DNA from: Streptacidiphilus sp041262165
GTDB taxonomy: Bacteria; Actinomycetota; Actinomycetes; Streptomycetales; Streptomycetaceae
DNA: 64,000 bases
Direction: 5' to 3'
NCBI RefSeq assembly: GCF_041262165.1
Contig: NZ_JBGCBY010000032.1
Location: 1-64,000, forward strand
Position 1 is the stretch's first letter, and every line of letters begins with the position of its first letter. Under the pieces are notes generated by a model, which was not told where the DNA came from, made no database searches, and saw nothing but the letters and a program-made list of their open reading frames with translations. A program made the position numbers and the translations under genes. Of the stretch, positions 24,253 through 33,190 are shown piece after piece.

Positions 24253-25160
24253 GTGCCGACTCCCATGCGGGGGTTGAGGATGTGCTCGACGGCGCGCCCG
24301 GTGAGGGTGAAGCCGAGCACGACGATCAGGATGGCCACGCCTGGTGGAAGGAGGTACCACCAGGCGCCGGCGGTCATCGCGCCACCGGCGAAGGCGGCGT
24401 CGAGCATGGAGCCCCAGCTGACGCTGGTCGGGTCGCCGAGACCGAGGAAGGTCAGCGTCGTCTCGGAAAGGATCGCGGAGGCGACGGTGAGGGTGCTGGA
24501 CACCATGATCAACGGGGCGACGTTGGGCAGGACATGACGCAGCATCACCTGCAGGTTGCCCGCACCGAGGGCGCGGGCGCGCTCGATGTAGGGGCGGGCC
24601 TCGACGGCCAGGGTCTGCGCCCGGACCAGTCGGGCGGTGCCGGTCCAGGAGGTCACGGCGATGGCAATGGTGATGGAGGTCGAGCCCTGGCCGAGCACGG
24701 CCGCAAGCGAGATGGCCAGCGGCAGGCTGGGGAGGGCGATGAACCAGTCGGTCAGGTGCATCAGCCCCTTGCCGATCCACCCCTGATAGTGCCCGGCGAG
24801 CAGGCCGACCGAGCTGCCCAGCAGCACCGTGAGCAGGGTCGCGATGGCGCCGATGGCGAGCGAGGAGCGGGCCCCCCACAGCACCAGCAGCAGAATCGAC
24901 CGGCCCGCCTGGTCGGTGCCCAGCGGGTAACCACCGCTGGGCGGGGCGAGGAGCGGGCCGCTCACCTTGGTGACGTCGAGATCGTTCTGGCCCATGTACA
25001 GGGGCGCCGCCAGGGCGAGTACGGCGACGCAGACCAGGATCGCGAGGCCCGCGAGCCCGGCGGGGCGCTTGACGAAGGCGCGCAGGAAGCGCAGCAGCGC
25101 GCCCCCGCGGGTGGGGTGGCTGGTGTCCGGAGCGCTGATGGTCAGCGTGGATGTGCTCAT
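24249..25160 (-). CDS. dppC: Peptide ABC transporter permease (DppC type)
   Basis: A 303-residue membrane protein with an N-terminal transmembrane segment (about 30-52) and five more. The DppC/OppC signature region 'YPLGTDQAGRSILLLVLWGA' and the EAA loop 'ERARALGAGNLQVMLRHVLP' are present. ATG 25160 overlaps the dppB stop by 4 bp. It pairs with DppB to form the channel. Confidence 0.93.
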   Translation of the reverse strand: MSTSTLTISAPDTSHPTRGGALLRFLRAFVKRPAGLAGLAILVCVAVLALAAPLYMGQNDLDVTKVSGPLLAPPSGGYPLGTDQAGRSILLLVLWGARSSLAIGAIATLLTVLLGSSVGLLAGHYQGWIGKGLMHLTDWFIALPSLPLAISLAAVLGQGSTSITIAIAVTSWTGTARLVRAQTLAVEARPYIERARALGAGNLQVMLRHVLPNVAPLIMVSSTLTVASAILSETTLTFLGLGDPTSVSWGSMLDAAFAGGAMTAGAWWYLLPPGVAILIVVLGFTLTGRAVEHILNPRMGVGT

Positions 25161-26230
25161 TGGGCACGCACCCGGGGGTCGAGGAAGCGGTAGGCCACGT
25201 CGGCCAGCAGGTTCATGAGGATCACCGAGGCGCTGAAGAAGATGAACGTGCCCTGCAGCAGGGGCAGATCGGGAACCTGCAGGGCCTGGTAAGTGAGGTA
25301 GCCGAGACCGGGCCAGGAGAAGACGGTCTCGACCGTGATGGCCCCGGTGACCAGGCCGCCGAGCTGCAGGAAGATGACGGTCACCGAGGGCAGCAGCGCG
25401 TTGGGCACGGCGTGCCTGCGGCGCACGAGGGCGTCGGTCAGTCCCTTGGCGCGGGCGGTGAGCAGGTAGGGGCTGCCCAGCTCGTCGATGATCGAGGAAC
25501 GCATGATCGTCGTGTACTGGGCGAAGACCACAAGCACCAGCGTTGCCGCGGGGAGCACCAAGTGCCGTGCCACGTCCACGATGTGGGTGAATCCGGTTTG
25601 CGGCAGCGAGGGGTCGCTCATCCCTCCGGCCGGGAACAGGGCCGGGATCGGGCCGAGGCCGACACTGAAGACGATCAGCAGGATCATCCCGAGCCAGAAG
25701 GTGGGCACGGACCAGAAGGTCAGCGCGACGCTGGAGGTCACCTTGTCCAACAGGCCGCCGTGCCGCCAGCCGCTGCGCACGCCCAGCCACAGGCCGACGA
25801 CGATCGACAGCACGGTGGACGCGCCCGTCAACAGCAGGGTCGGCCACAGCCGGGCGGCGATCAGGCCGGAGACCGGCTGCTGGAACTGCCAGGAGTCACC
25901 CAGTTTCCCCTGGAGGGTGTTTGCGACGAAGGTGACGAAGCGGCGCCAGACGGGCTGGTCCAGTCCCAGTTGGTGGCGCAGATGAACCATCTGGGCGTAC
26001 GAGGTCGGGTGGCCGCGGGTGAGTGTCTGCACCGGGTCGGCCGGCATGAGTTGGAACAGTACGAAGCCGATCAGCAGGGTGATGGCGAAACTCACCAGTG
26101 CGGCAAGGAGCTTGGAGCCGAGGTAGTGCAGGAAGGCGGAACGGGCCGCGGCGGCCCGGGGCGCGGAATCGTGGTTCCGCGCCCCGGTCGCCGGGTCTGC
26201 CGCCGCCGGGGGATCGGTGGCGAGGCTCAT
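25157..26230 (-). CDS. dppB: Peptide ABC transporter permease (DppB type)
   Basis: A 357-residue permease with a first transmembrane segment at about 38-60, the conserved 'LMPADPVQTLTRG' loop, and the EAA motif region 'LLTARAKGLTDALVRRRHAV' before 'PNALLPSVTVIFLQLGGLV'. It starts 12 bases after the stop of the binding-protein gene. The cytoplasmic N-terminus (about 35 residues, Ala/Pro rich) is longer than usual. Confidence 0.93.
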   Translation of the reverse strand: MSLATDPPAAADPATGARNHDSAPRAAAARSAFLHYLGSKLLAALVSFAITLLIGFVLFQLMPADPVQTLTRGHPTSYAQMVHLRHQLGLDQPVWRRFVTFVANTLQGKLGDSWQFQQPVSGLIAARLWPTLLLTGASTVLSIVVGLWLGVRSGWRHGGLLDKVTSSVALTFWSVPTFWLGMILLIVFSVGLGPIPALFPAGGMSDPSLPQTGFTHIVDVARHLVLPAATLVLVVFAQYTTIMRSSIIDELGSPYLLTARAKGLTDALVRRRHAVPNALLPSVTVIFLQLGGLVTGAITVETVFSWPGLGYLTYQALQVPDLPLLQGTFIFFSASVILMNLLADVAYRFLDPRVRAQ

Positions 26231-26242
26231 CTGGTAAGCGCT

Positions 26243-28099
26243 CTACTCTCGCTCGTCGGAGTTCGACCGGCGGCGACGGATCACAAGCCCGCCGGCGGCG
26301 AGGAGCACGACGGCGGCCGCACCGACGCCCCAGCCCACGGCGCCGGACGAGGAGGAGGAGCCGGCGGCCTTGGCGGGAGCAGCGTTGATGTAGTCCCAGA
26401 ACAGCGCCTGGGCGGGAAGCATCCCGTTCGCGTCCGCAGTGCCCGCCGCGAGGTTCTTGACGGTGTCAGTGCGGACCACGTTCAGCTGGTTGTCGTAGTA
26501 GAGGATCAGGTCGCTGTTGGCCTTGTACAGGATGTCCTGCATCTGACCCACGATCTGCGAGCGCTGCGCCGGGTCGAAGGCGGTCTGCTGCTGCTGGAAG
26601 AGCTTGTCGAACTCGGGGTTGCAGTAGAAGGCGTCGGTGTTGCCGCCGGTGCCGTCGTCCATGGGGAGAGTCGCGCAGGTCTGGATACCGAGGAGGTAGG
26701 TCGGGTCGGCACCGGTGCTCCAGCTGTCCATCAGCAGGTCCCAGTCGCCCTTGGCGAGGTTGTCGTTGAGCTTGCTCATGCTCAGCGACTGGATGTCCAC
26801 CTTGATGCCGACGGCGGCCAGCCAGCCGGACATGTAGGTGGAGATCGCGGTGTCGCGGGCGCTGTCCGAGTGGATGCCGAGGCGCAGCTCCAGCGGCTTG
26901 TGTGTCTTCGGATCGATCCGGATGCCGTCCGAGCCCTTGGTGTAACCGGCGGTGTCCAGTGTCGCGTTGGCCTTCGCCGGGTCGTAGTCCAGGGCCTCTC
27001 CCGCCGGCGGGGTCCAGGCCCACTGCTTCCAGGCGGGCGGAAGGTAGCCCGCGCCTGGCTCGCCCAGTCCGTTGATCACCTTGGTGACGAGGGTCTTCTT
27101 GTCCGTGGCCAGGGCTATGGCGGTGCGCACGGCTGGGTCGGCCAGGGCGGGGTTGCCGGTGCCGATGGCCTTGCCGCTGCGCGTCTTCGCGCCCGGGTTC
27201 ATCTCCACGGCGACCCAGTGGTGGTACGCGGCGTCGAAGGAGTCAAGGTTCTGCTGCCCCCGAAGCGCCTGGTACTGCGTGGGGTTGATGGTGCTCACGA
27301 AGTCGAGCTGTCCGCTGCGCAGGGCGGCGACCGCCGCGTCCTGGGTCTTGTACACCGGCTCGATCAGGTGATCGAACTTGGGCGCTCCGAGCACGAAGGT
27401 CTTGTTCGCGTCGAGTTTGGCGTACTGGTCCGGCTTGTAGTCCGTCAACTGCCATGGGCCGTAGCCGACCAGGGGGTACGAGTCGTTCTTGAAGTTCTTC
27501 AGGTCGCCCGTGTGCTGCTCCCAGATGTGCTTGGGAACGATCGGGATGCCGGTGACGGGCACCGACACGGAGAGCATGTTGGCCTGCGGCACCTTGGTCG
27601 TGATGACCAGAGTGGTCGCGTCCGGGGCGCTGACGCTCGCGAAGTTGCTGACCAGGGAGCCGTTCGCGGTGGCCGCGGTGGAGTTGGTCATGATGAGGTT
27701 GAAGGTCCAGGCCGCATCCTCGGCGGTGAGCGGCTGGCCGTCGCTCCATGTCAGCCCGGAGCGGATCTTGAAGGTCCACGTCAGTTTGTCGGCGGACGTG
27801 GTCCACGAGCTGGCCAGGTACGGGCCCGAGGTGCCGTCCGCGCTGACCGAGTTGAGGGCGGGGTAGACGTCGCCGAAGATCCCCAGGGCGCCGTCGAAGT
27901 AAGCGAGGAACGGGTTCAGGGTGTCGACGCCGGAGCTGTCCATCGCGGCGCGCAGCGTCGTGCCGGACGTGGCGCTCGTGGAGGAGTCGGCAGCGGCGCT
28001 CGTCGCCGTGATCAGGGCCGCCGGGCCGGCCAGGAGCAGGCCGCTGACGCAGGCCGCGGCCAGGACCGCTCGGATTCTTCTGCTTTCGCGCACAACCAT
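26243..28099 (-). CDS. Peptide-binding protein of the ABC importer, with C-terminal membrane anchor
   Basis: A 618-residue SBP family 5 (DppA/OppA-type) protein. A Sec signal covers about residues 1-38. The mature part begins 'TLRAAMDSSGVDTLNPFLAY' and contains 'TWTFKIRSGLTWSDGQPLTA', the family signature. No clear lipobox cysteine is seen. Instead the end has a Ser-rich linker, a hydrophobic helix (about 586-606, 'VGAAAVVLLAAGGLVI') and the basic tail 'RRRRSNSDERE', so it is probably tethered to the membrane at its C-terminus. It lies 36 bases after the M20 gene and 12 before dppB. It should capture peptides for the permease. Confidence 0.92.
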   Translation of the reverse strand: MVVRESRRIRAVLAAACVSGLLLAGPAALITATSAAADSSTSATSGTTLRAAMDSSGVDTLNPFLAYFDGALGIFGDVYPALNSVSADGTSGPYLASSWTTSADKLTWTFKIRSGLTWSDGQPLTAEDAAWTFNLIMTNSTAATANGSLVSNFASVSAPDATTLVITTKVPQANMLSVSVPVTGIPIVPKHIWEQHTGDLKNFKNDSYPLVGYGPWQLTDYKPDQYAKLDANKTFVLGAPKFDHLIEPVYKTQDAAVAALRSGQLDFVSTINPTQYQALRGQQNLDSFDAAYHHWVAVEMNPGAKTRSGKAIGTGNPALADPAVRTAIALATDKKTLVTKVINGLGEPGAGYLPPAWKQWAWTPPAGEALDYDPAKANATLDTAGYTKGSDGIRIDPKTHKPLELRLGIHSDSARDTAISTYMSGWLAAVGIKVDIQSLSMSKLNDNLAKGDWDLLMDSWSTGADPTYLLGIQTCATLPMDDGTGGNTDAFYCNPEFDKLFQQQQTAFDPAQRSQIVGQMQDILYKANSDLILYYDNQLNVVRTDTVKNLAAGTADANGMLPAQALFWDYINAAPAKAAGSSSSSGAVGWGVGAAAVVLLAAGGLVIRRRRSNSDERE

Positions 28100-28135
28100 G
28101 TCGTGTCTCCGTGGGGGTGAGGGTGACGTGCAGCT

Positions 28136-29488
28136 TCAGGCGAACGCTCGGGGGTCGGTCATGAGATAGCTGGTGAGCACGCGGGCGCCGAAGGCGAGGC
28201 TGTCGGTGAGCACGCGCTCGTCGACGCCGTGGACGTACTGCCAGGCGTCGAAATCTGCGGGGGTGCGGCCCGGCACGAAGCCGAAGCCGGGGATGCCGAG
28301 GGCGGCGAACGCCTTGGCGTCGGTGCCGCCGGTCATGCAGTAGGGCAGGACCAGGGCGTCCGGGTCGTGGGCGCGCAGAGCGGCGGCCATCGCGGCGAAG
28401 TCCGGCGCGGAGTGGTCGGCGCTGACCGGCGCCTGGTAGTCGCCGGCGCGGCTGAGGTCCGGGCCCAGCAGGGCGTCGACGGTCGCGAAGAACTCCGCCT
28501 CGGTGCCGGGAAGGATGCGCCCGTCCAGCGCCGCGCTCGCCTCGCTGGGGATGACGTTGTGCTTGTAGCCGGCGCGAAGCATGGTCGGGTTCACCGAGTT
28601 GGCAAGGGTCCCGGACACCAGTTGCGCGGCGGCTCCCAGTGGGCTGAGGTCGGTGGGGTCGATCTCGATGCCGAGGTGCCGGGAGAGGCCGTCCAGCAGC
28701 GCCTCGACGATCGGAACCATGCGCACCGGCCATTCGTGCCCGGCGAACTGCCCGATCACGGTGGCCAGTTTCACCAGGGCGTTGTCGTCGTTGCGGCGCG
28801 AGCCGTGACCGGCGGTGCCGCGCGCGGTGACGGTCATCCAGGCGCTGCCCCGCTCTCCGGCCGCGACGGGGTAGAGCCGGCCGCCGCCGGGCAGGTGGAC
28901 GCTCTGGCCGCCGGACTCGCTGATGGCGGCGTTGACGCCCTCGAACAGGTCGGGGTGCTGCTCGACCAGGAATCGCGCGCCGTACTCGCCGGTGTCCTCC
29001 TCGTCGGCGACGAAGGCCAGCACCAGGTCGCGCGGCGGCCGGGCGCCGGTACGCGCCAGGTGCCGGACGAAGGCGAGCATCATCGCGTCCATGTCCTTCA
29101 TGTCCAGGGCGCCGCGGCCCCAGACCGCGCCGTCGCGGACCTCGCCGGAGAACGGGTAGTCCGCCCAGTCGGAGGGCTCGGCGGGGACGACGTCGAGGTG
29201 GCCGTGGACCAGCAGCGCGGGCGCGGCGGGGTCGGCGCCGGGGATCCGCACCACGGTGTTGGCGCGGCCGGGGGCGGACTCCAGGACGACGGGGGCCAGG
29301 CCCGCGTCGGTCAGCTCCTCGGCGACCCATTGGGCGCAGGCACGTTCGCCGCGGCTCTCGCCGCCGCCGAAGTTGCTGGTGTCGAAGCGGATGAGCCGGG
29401 AGCAGAGCGAAACCGCGTCGGCGGCCAGCGCCTCCGCCTCGGCCTGGGAGGGGACGGGAGTAGGCGTCGGCGCGACGGCATGGGACAT
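28136..29488 (-). CDS. M20 family metallopeptidase / deacylase
   Basis: A 450-residue dinuclear zinc enzyme. Metal and catalytic motifs: 'LLVHGHLDVVP' (His ligand and catalytic Asp), 'GRGALDMKDM' (bridging Asp), 'ADEEDTGEYGA' (Glu pair), and a late His in 'YVHGVDERV'. A dimerisation insert follows 'AAISESGG'. Family members remove acyl groups from amino acids or split dipeptides in the cytoplasm. ATG 29488 follows GAGGTG and is preferred to an upstream GTG. It sits between the S9 peptidase and the binding-protein gene, so it probably handles imported peptides. Confidence 0.92.
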   Translation of the reverse strand: MSHAVAPTPTPVPSQAEAEALAADAVSLCSRLIRFDTSNFGGGESRGERACAQWVAEELTDAGLAPVVLESAPGRANTVVRIPGADPAAPALLVHGHLDVVPAEPSDWADYPFSGEVRDGAVWGRGALDMKDMDAMMLAFVRHLARTGARPPRDLVLAFVADEEDTGEYGARFLVEQHPDLFEGVNAAISESGGQSVHLPGGGRLYPVAAGERGSAWMTVTARGTAGHGSRRNDDNALVKLATVIGQFAGHEWPVRMVPIVEALLDGLSRHLGIEIDPTDLSPLGAAAQLVSGTLANSVNPTMLRAGYKHNVIPSEASAALDGRILPGTEAEFFATVDALLGPDLSRAGDYQAPVSADHSAPDFAAMAAALRAHDPDALVLPYCMTGGTDAKAFAALGIPGFGFVPGRTPADFDAWQYVHGVDERVLTDSLAFGARVLTSYLMTDPRAFA

Positions 29489-29599
29489 GACCAGCACCTC
29501 ACGATCGCAGGGGAGTCGGGTGGTTCACGGATGGACAGGCAGACGGGTGGGTTGGGCCCAGTCGCGTCGGATGCTCGACGGGCAGCGGGCCGACCGCCG

Positions 29600-31639
29600 T
29601 CAGGGCTCGCCCATGACGTGGGCGTAGAGCTGCAGTTCGGCCCGCAGGCAGGCGGCGGTCGTGGCCGCGCGCCGGAAGCCGTGGCCTTCGCCGGGGAACT
29701 CCAGGAAGCGGAAGCACAGCCCGGGCCCATGGGCTGCGTCGACCGCTTCGACGAGTCGCCGCGCCTGGTCGGGGCGGCAGATGGTGTCGTCCAGGCCCTG
29801 CAGCATCACGAACGGGACGGTGATCCGCTCGGCGTTCGCCAGCGGTGACACCTGGCGGTAGCGGTCCTCGTCCTGCGGCAGTCGGCCGACCAGTGACTCG
29901 AGGTAGCGGCTCTCGAAGTCGTGGGTCTGGCCGCCCGACCAGGTCAGCGGATCGCTGATCGGGTAGTAGACGGAGCCGCAGCAGAAGGCGTCGGTGTGGG
30001 CGAGTGCGGCGAGCGCGGTCCACCCGCCGGCCGAGCCGCCGCGGATGGCGGTGCGGCGCGGATCGGCCAGCCCGGCCTCGGCCAGAGCCCGCGCGACGGC
30101 GACGCTGTCCTCGACATCGACCCGGCCCCAGCTGTGCCGCAACCGGTCCCGGTAGGCCCGGCCATAGCCGATGGAGCCGCCGTAGTCGACCGAGGCGACG
30201 GCGTAGCCGCGGCTGGCGAAGAGGGAGAGCTCCAGGCTGCGGGTCCCGCCGGTGCGACTGGTCGGACCGCCGTGCACGTCGATCAGGAGCGGCGGCGCTT
30301 GGTCGGCTGGGCCGCGGTGGTCCGGGGTGGTCGGCGGACAGTAGAGGTAGGGGACGTCCCAGCCGCCGTCGACGCGGACGGTACGGCGCTGCGGGACCGC
30401 CTGCCAGCGGTCGAACCGGTCGATGGCCGCGGCGGTGCAGCGGGTGATCGTCGCCGGCTCCGGTGCCCCCTGATGGGACGTCAGGTCGATCCGCAGCGGG
30501 GTCGGGGCCTCGGTCGGGCTCGCCGCGACCACGGCGACCGCCGTGGCGTCGCCACTGAGCCCGACGGCGAAGTCGGTCCAGCCCGCCGCCAGGTCGGTCA
30601 GCTCGCCGGTCTTCGGGTCCCACAGGGTGAGCGTCTGCGCGCCCGGACTCTGCCGCAGCACCACGCCCGCTTCGGTGACCGCGAACGAGGTCGCGCCGAC
30701 TCGCCAGATCGCGTGGGAGCACTCGGTGTCGGTACGCAGCACGCAGTGCGCCAGCGCGCGGTCACCCGCCAGGTCGACCCGGTGCAGGTTCCACCAGCCG
30801 TCTGGGTCGGCCATGGCGTAGAGGCTGTCCGCGTCGGCCCACTCCGCCTGCGGGACCGAGACGCCGTTGCCACCCAGGACCCGCACCGGCTCGACGGCCA
30901 CGCCGTCCCGGAGCCGGGCCACCATCAGATCGCTGGTGTCCCACGGCATGTCGGGGTGCTCCCAGCCGACCCAGGCCAGGCGCGACCCGTCCGGGCTCAG
31001 GCGGATTCCGGAGAGGAAGTGGTGCGAGCGGGCCACGACGCGGATCGCGCCCGGGTCGTCGGCCGCCGTGCCCGACAGGGGGACGGCGACGATGTCCCGC
31101 GTGGTCCGGGGCGCGGGATCGTCGAGCTCGCCGCGCTCGGCCGTGCGGGTCGTCTCGCGGATGCACCAGACCTCCGCCCCGTCCGGGCCCGGGATCGGGT
31201 CGGCGTAGGCGGTGCGGACTCCCTCCGGGTCGGCGGGTGTCAGCGGCGCCGGCACCGGTACCGACGCGTTCCCTGCGGACAGCGGCTCGATGCTCGCGGC
31301 GTAGAGGCGCTGGTCACCCGCGTGGGTGAAGACGAGCCGGTGCCGCTCCCCGTCCGGCACCACCAGGTAGGGCCGCCCGCCGTACCCCAGGGCGCGGTTG
31401 CCGAGGGACCAGGCGGGATCCAGCACGTCGCGCACCGGCCCGCCCGGCTCGGCGCAGCGCCGCAGTCGGACCGTCGCCGACACCGGGTCCGGTGCGCACC
31501 ACCACGTCTCAGCTCCCGCCACGGACGGCCAGGTCGGCGCGCCGCTCTGGGCGCCGACCGCTTCGGGGGTGATCGGTGAGGCCCAGGCCCCGATGCTGTG
31601 GCGTTTCCCCCCGTCCACGGGGGCCGAGACCTCGGTCAT
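29600..31639 (-). CDS. S9 family prolyl-oligopeptidase-like peptidase
   Basis: A 679-residue serine peptidase without a signal peptide. The N-terminal two thirds is a WD40/propeller-like domain ('SPDGSRLAWVGWEHPDMPW'). The C-terminal alpha/beta hydrolase domain has the nucleophile in 'RGGSAGG' (S536), the acid in 'LQGLDD' (about 617) and the histidine in 'GEGHGF' (653). Enzymes of this kind cut short peptides in the cytoplasm, often after Pro or Ala. It is the first gene of the leftward transporter operon; ATG 31639 is preceded by AGGAGTG. Confidence 0.92.
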   Translation of the reverse strand: MTEVSAPVDGGKRHSIGAWASPITPEAVGAQSGAPTWPSVAGAETWWCAPDPVSATVRLRRCAEPGGPVRDVLDPAWSLGNRALGYGGRPYLVVPDGERHRLVFTHAGDQRLYAASIEPLSAGNASVPVPAPLTPADPEGVRTAYADPIPGPDGAEVWCIRETTRTAERGELDDPAPRTTRDIVAVPLSGTAADDPGAIRVVARSHHFLSGIRLSPDGSRLAWVGWEHPDMPWDTSDLMVARLRDGVAVEPVRVLGGNGVSVPQAEWADADSLYAMADPDGWWNLHRVDLAGDRALAHCVLRTDTECSHAIWRVGATSFAVTEAGVVLRQSPGAQTLTLWDPKTGELTDLAAGWTDFAVGLSGDATAVAVVAASPTEAPTPLRIDLTSHQGAPEPATITRCTAAAIDRFDRWQAVPQRRTVRVDGGWDVPYLYCPPTTPDHRGPADQAPPLLIDVHGGPTSRTGGTRSLELSLFASRGYAVASVDYGGSIGYGRAYRDRLRHSWGRVDVEDSVAVARALAEAGLADPRRTAIRGGSAGGWTALAALAHTDAFCCGSVYYPISDPLTWSGGQTHDFESRYLESLVGRLPQDEDRYRQVSPLANAERITVPFVMLQGLDDTICRPDQARRLVEAVDAAHGPGLCFRFLEFPGEGHGFRRAATTAACLRAELQLYAHVMGEP

Positions 31640-31849
31640 GGAAAACACTCCTTGCTCAAATCCGTGCAGGTCACGCGGCAGCGGCGCCGCGGTGAGCCGT
31701 ATCGTGGCCGCTATCGGCGGCCTGACCGGCCGCCGGTAAGGAAGTCGTGACTGAGCACCGAGCTTTTCGATGCTTCCGGAGCGAGCCGCTCCACCCAGGC
31801 AGGGTGGGGCTCCCTCCGCTGGACGCCTGACACTGCCTTCGAGGAAGCC
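31640..31849. promoter_or_regulatory. Divergent control region of the two peptide-catabolic operons
   Basis: These 210 bases separate the S9 gene start (31639, leftward) from the PLP-enzyme start (31850, rightward). All promoter activity for both operons should lie here, and the LysR protein at 35507-36448 is the obvious candidate regulator. I could not define a single LysR box or -10/-35 pair with confidence. Confidence 0.45.
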
Positions 31850-33190
31850 ATGCACTCGACCCCACCTGCGATCCCCGCACGCCGAACCCGGCGGGACCTG
31901 GCCGTCCACGCCGCCGCCCAGGAACTGCTCGACAGCCTGGACACGCCCGTCGCTGCCTTCGTCGACCTTGCGGGGCTGCGCGAGAACGCACAGGCGCTGC
32001 GCGCGGCATGGCCGTCCGAGCTGGAGGTGCTGCACGCCTTCGCCGCGAAGGCCACACCGCTCGTCCCCGTGCTGGCAGAGTTGAGGAACCACGGCCTGGG
32101 CTGCGAGGTGAGCAGCCCTGGAGAGCTGGCGCAGGCCCGCGCCGCCGGATTCACCCCCGACCGGATCGTTCTCGACTCCCCGGTCAAGACCCTCGGAGAG
32201 CTGACCTCCGCGCTCCGGGACGGGATCGCCGTCAACATCGACAACTTCGAGGAACTCGACCGCGTCGACCGGCTCGTCACCCCCGCGCTCCCCACCCCGC
32301 GGATCGGCATCCGCGTCAACCCCCAGGTCGGGATCGGGACCATCGAGGCGATGTCGACCGCGGGCCGCACGACCAAGTTCGGGATCCCGCTGGCGGATCC
32401 GGGCAACCGCGAGCGGCTGCTGGACGCCTACCTCGCCCGGCCGTGGCTGCGCTGGCTGCACGTCCACGTCGGTTCACAGGGCATCCCGCTGGAACTGAAC
32501 GCGGTCGGCGTGGCCGTGGCGGTGGAGTTCGCGCAGGAGGTGAACCGGCATCGGCCCGGCCAGGTCGAGGGCATCGACGTCGGCGGCGGACTGCCCGTCG
32601 ACTTCACCGACGACACCGACTCCCCGACCTTCGCCGACCACGTCGCCGTCCTCAGGCGAGCGGTACCGGCCCTGTTCGACGGCTCCTTCCGGATCGTCAC
32701 CGAATACGGCCGCGCACTGATGGCGAAGGCAGGCTTCATCGCCACGCGCGTGGAGTACATCAAGACGGCCGGCGGCCGTCGCATCGCCCTCACGCACGCC
32801 GGCGCCCAGGTGGCGGCACGGACCACCCTCGCCCCCGAGATGTGGCCGCTGCGCGTCCTCGCCTACGACCGTGACGGCCTGCCGAGCCGCGCCGACCACG
32901 AGATCCAGGACGTCGCTGGGCCGTGCTGTTTCGCGGGGGACCTGCTGGCGAAGGAGCGGCTGTTGCCTCGCCTGTCGGCGGGCGACCTGGTCGTGGTGCC
33001 CGACACCGGCGCGTACTACTTCTCCTCGCCGTTCCAGTACAACAGCCTGCCGATGCCACCCGTCTACGGATTCGACGCCACCGCCGAGGGCGAGCTCGCC
33101 TTCAGCGTGCTGCGCGCCGCCGAGACGATCGAAAGCCTGGTGTCCAGGAGCGGCGTCGGCCCGGTCGGCGCACCCCAGGCCGGGCGATGA
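31850..33190 (+). CDS. Fold-type III PLP enzyme, diaminopimelate/ornithine decarboxylase-like
   Basis: A 446-residue protein. The PLP lysine is K67 in 'LHAFAAKATPLV'; 'HVHVGSQG', 'IDVGGGLPVDF', 'TEYGRALM' and 'CCFAGDLLA' follow in the family order, and 'PDTGAYYFSS' closes the site. It is distant from the LysA-like protein at 19979, with E-Y-G-R replacing E-P-G-R. The substrate may be a D- or diamino acid freed from peptides; alanine-racemase-like or D-amino-acid decarboxylase activity cannot be excluded. ATG 31850 has GAGGAA just upstream. The next gene overlaps its stop by 4 bp. Confidence 0.82.
   Translation: MHSTPPAIPARRTRRDLAVHAAAQELLDSLDTPVAAFVDLAGLRENAQALRAAWPSELEVLHAFAAKATPLVPVLAELRNHGLGCEVSSPGELAQARAAGFTPDRIVLDSPVKTLGELTSALRDGIAVNIDNFEELDRVDRLVTPALPTPRIGIRVNPQVGIGTIEAMSTAGRTTKFGIPLADPGNRERLLDAYLARPWLRWLHVHVGSQGIPLELNAVGVAVAVEFAQEVNRHRPGQVEGIDVGGGLPVDFTDDTDSPTFADHVAVLRRAVPALFDGSFRIVTEYGRALMAKAGFIATRVEYIKTAGGRRIALTHAGAQVAARTTLAPEMWPLRVLAYDRDGLPSRADHEIQDVAGPCCFAGDLLAKERLLPRLSAGDLVVVPDTGAYYFSSPFQYNSLPMPPVYGFDATAEGELAFSVLRAAETIESLVSRSGVGPVGAPQAGR

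Noticed and set aside
25151..28120. Very long rightward open frame across the peptide transporter genes
   Set aside because: It is the opposite strand of dppB and the binding-protein gene, with low-complexity Gly/Arg/Val content caused by GC bias.
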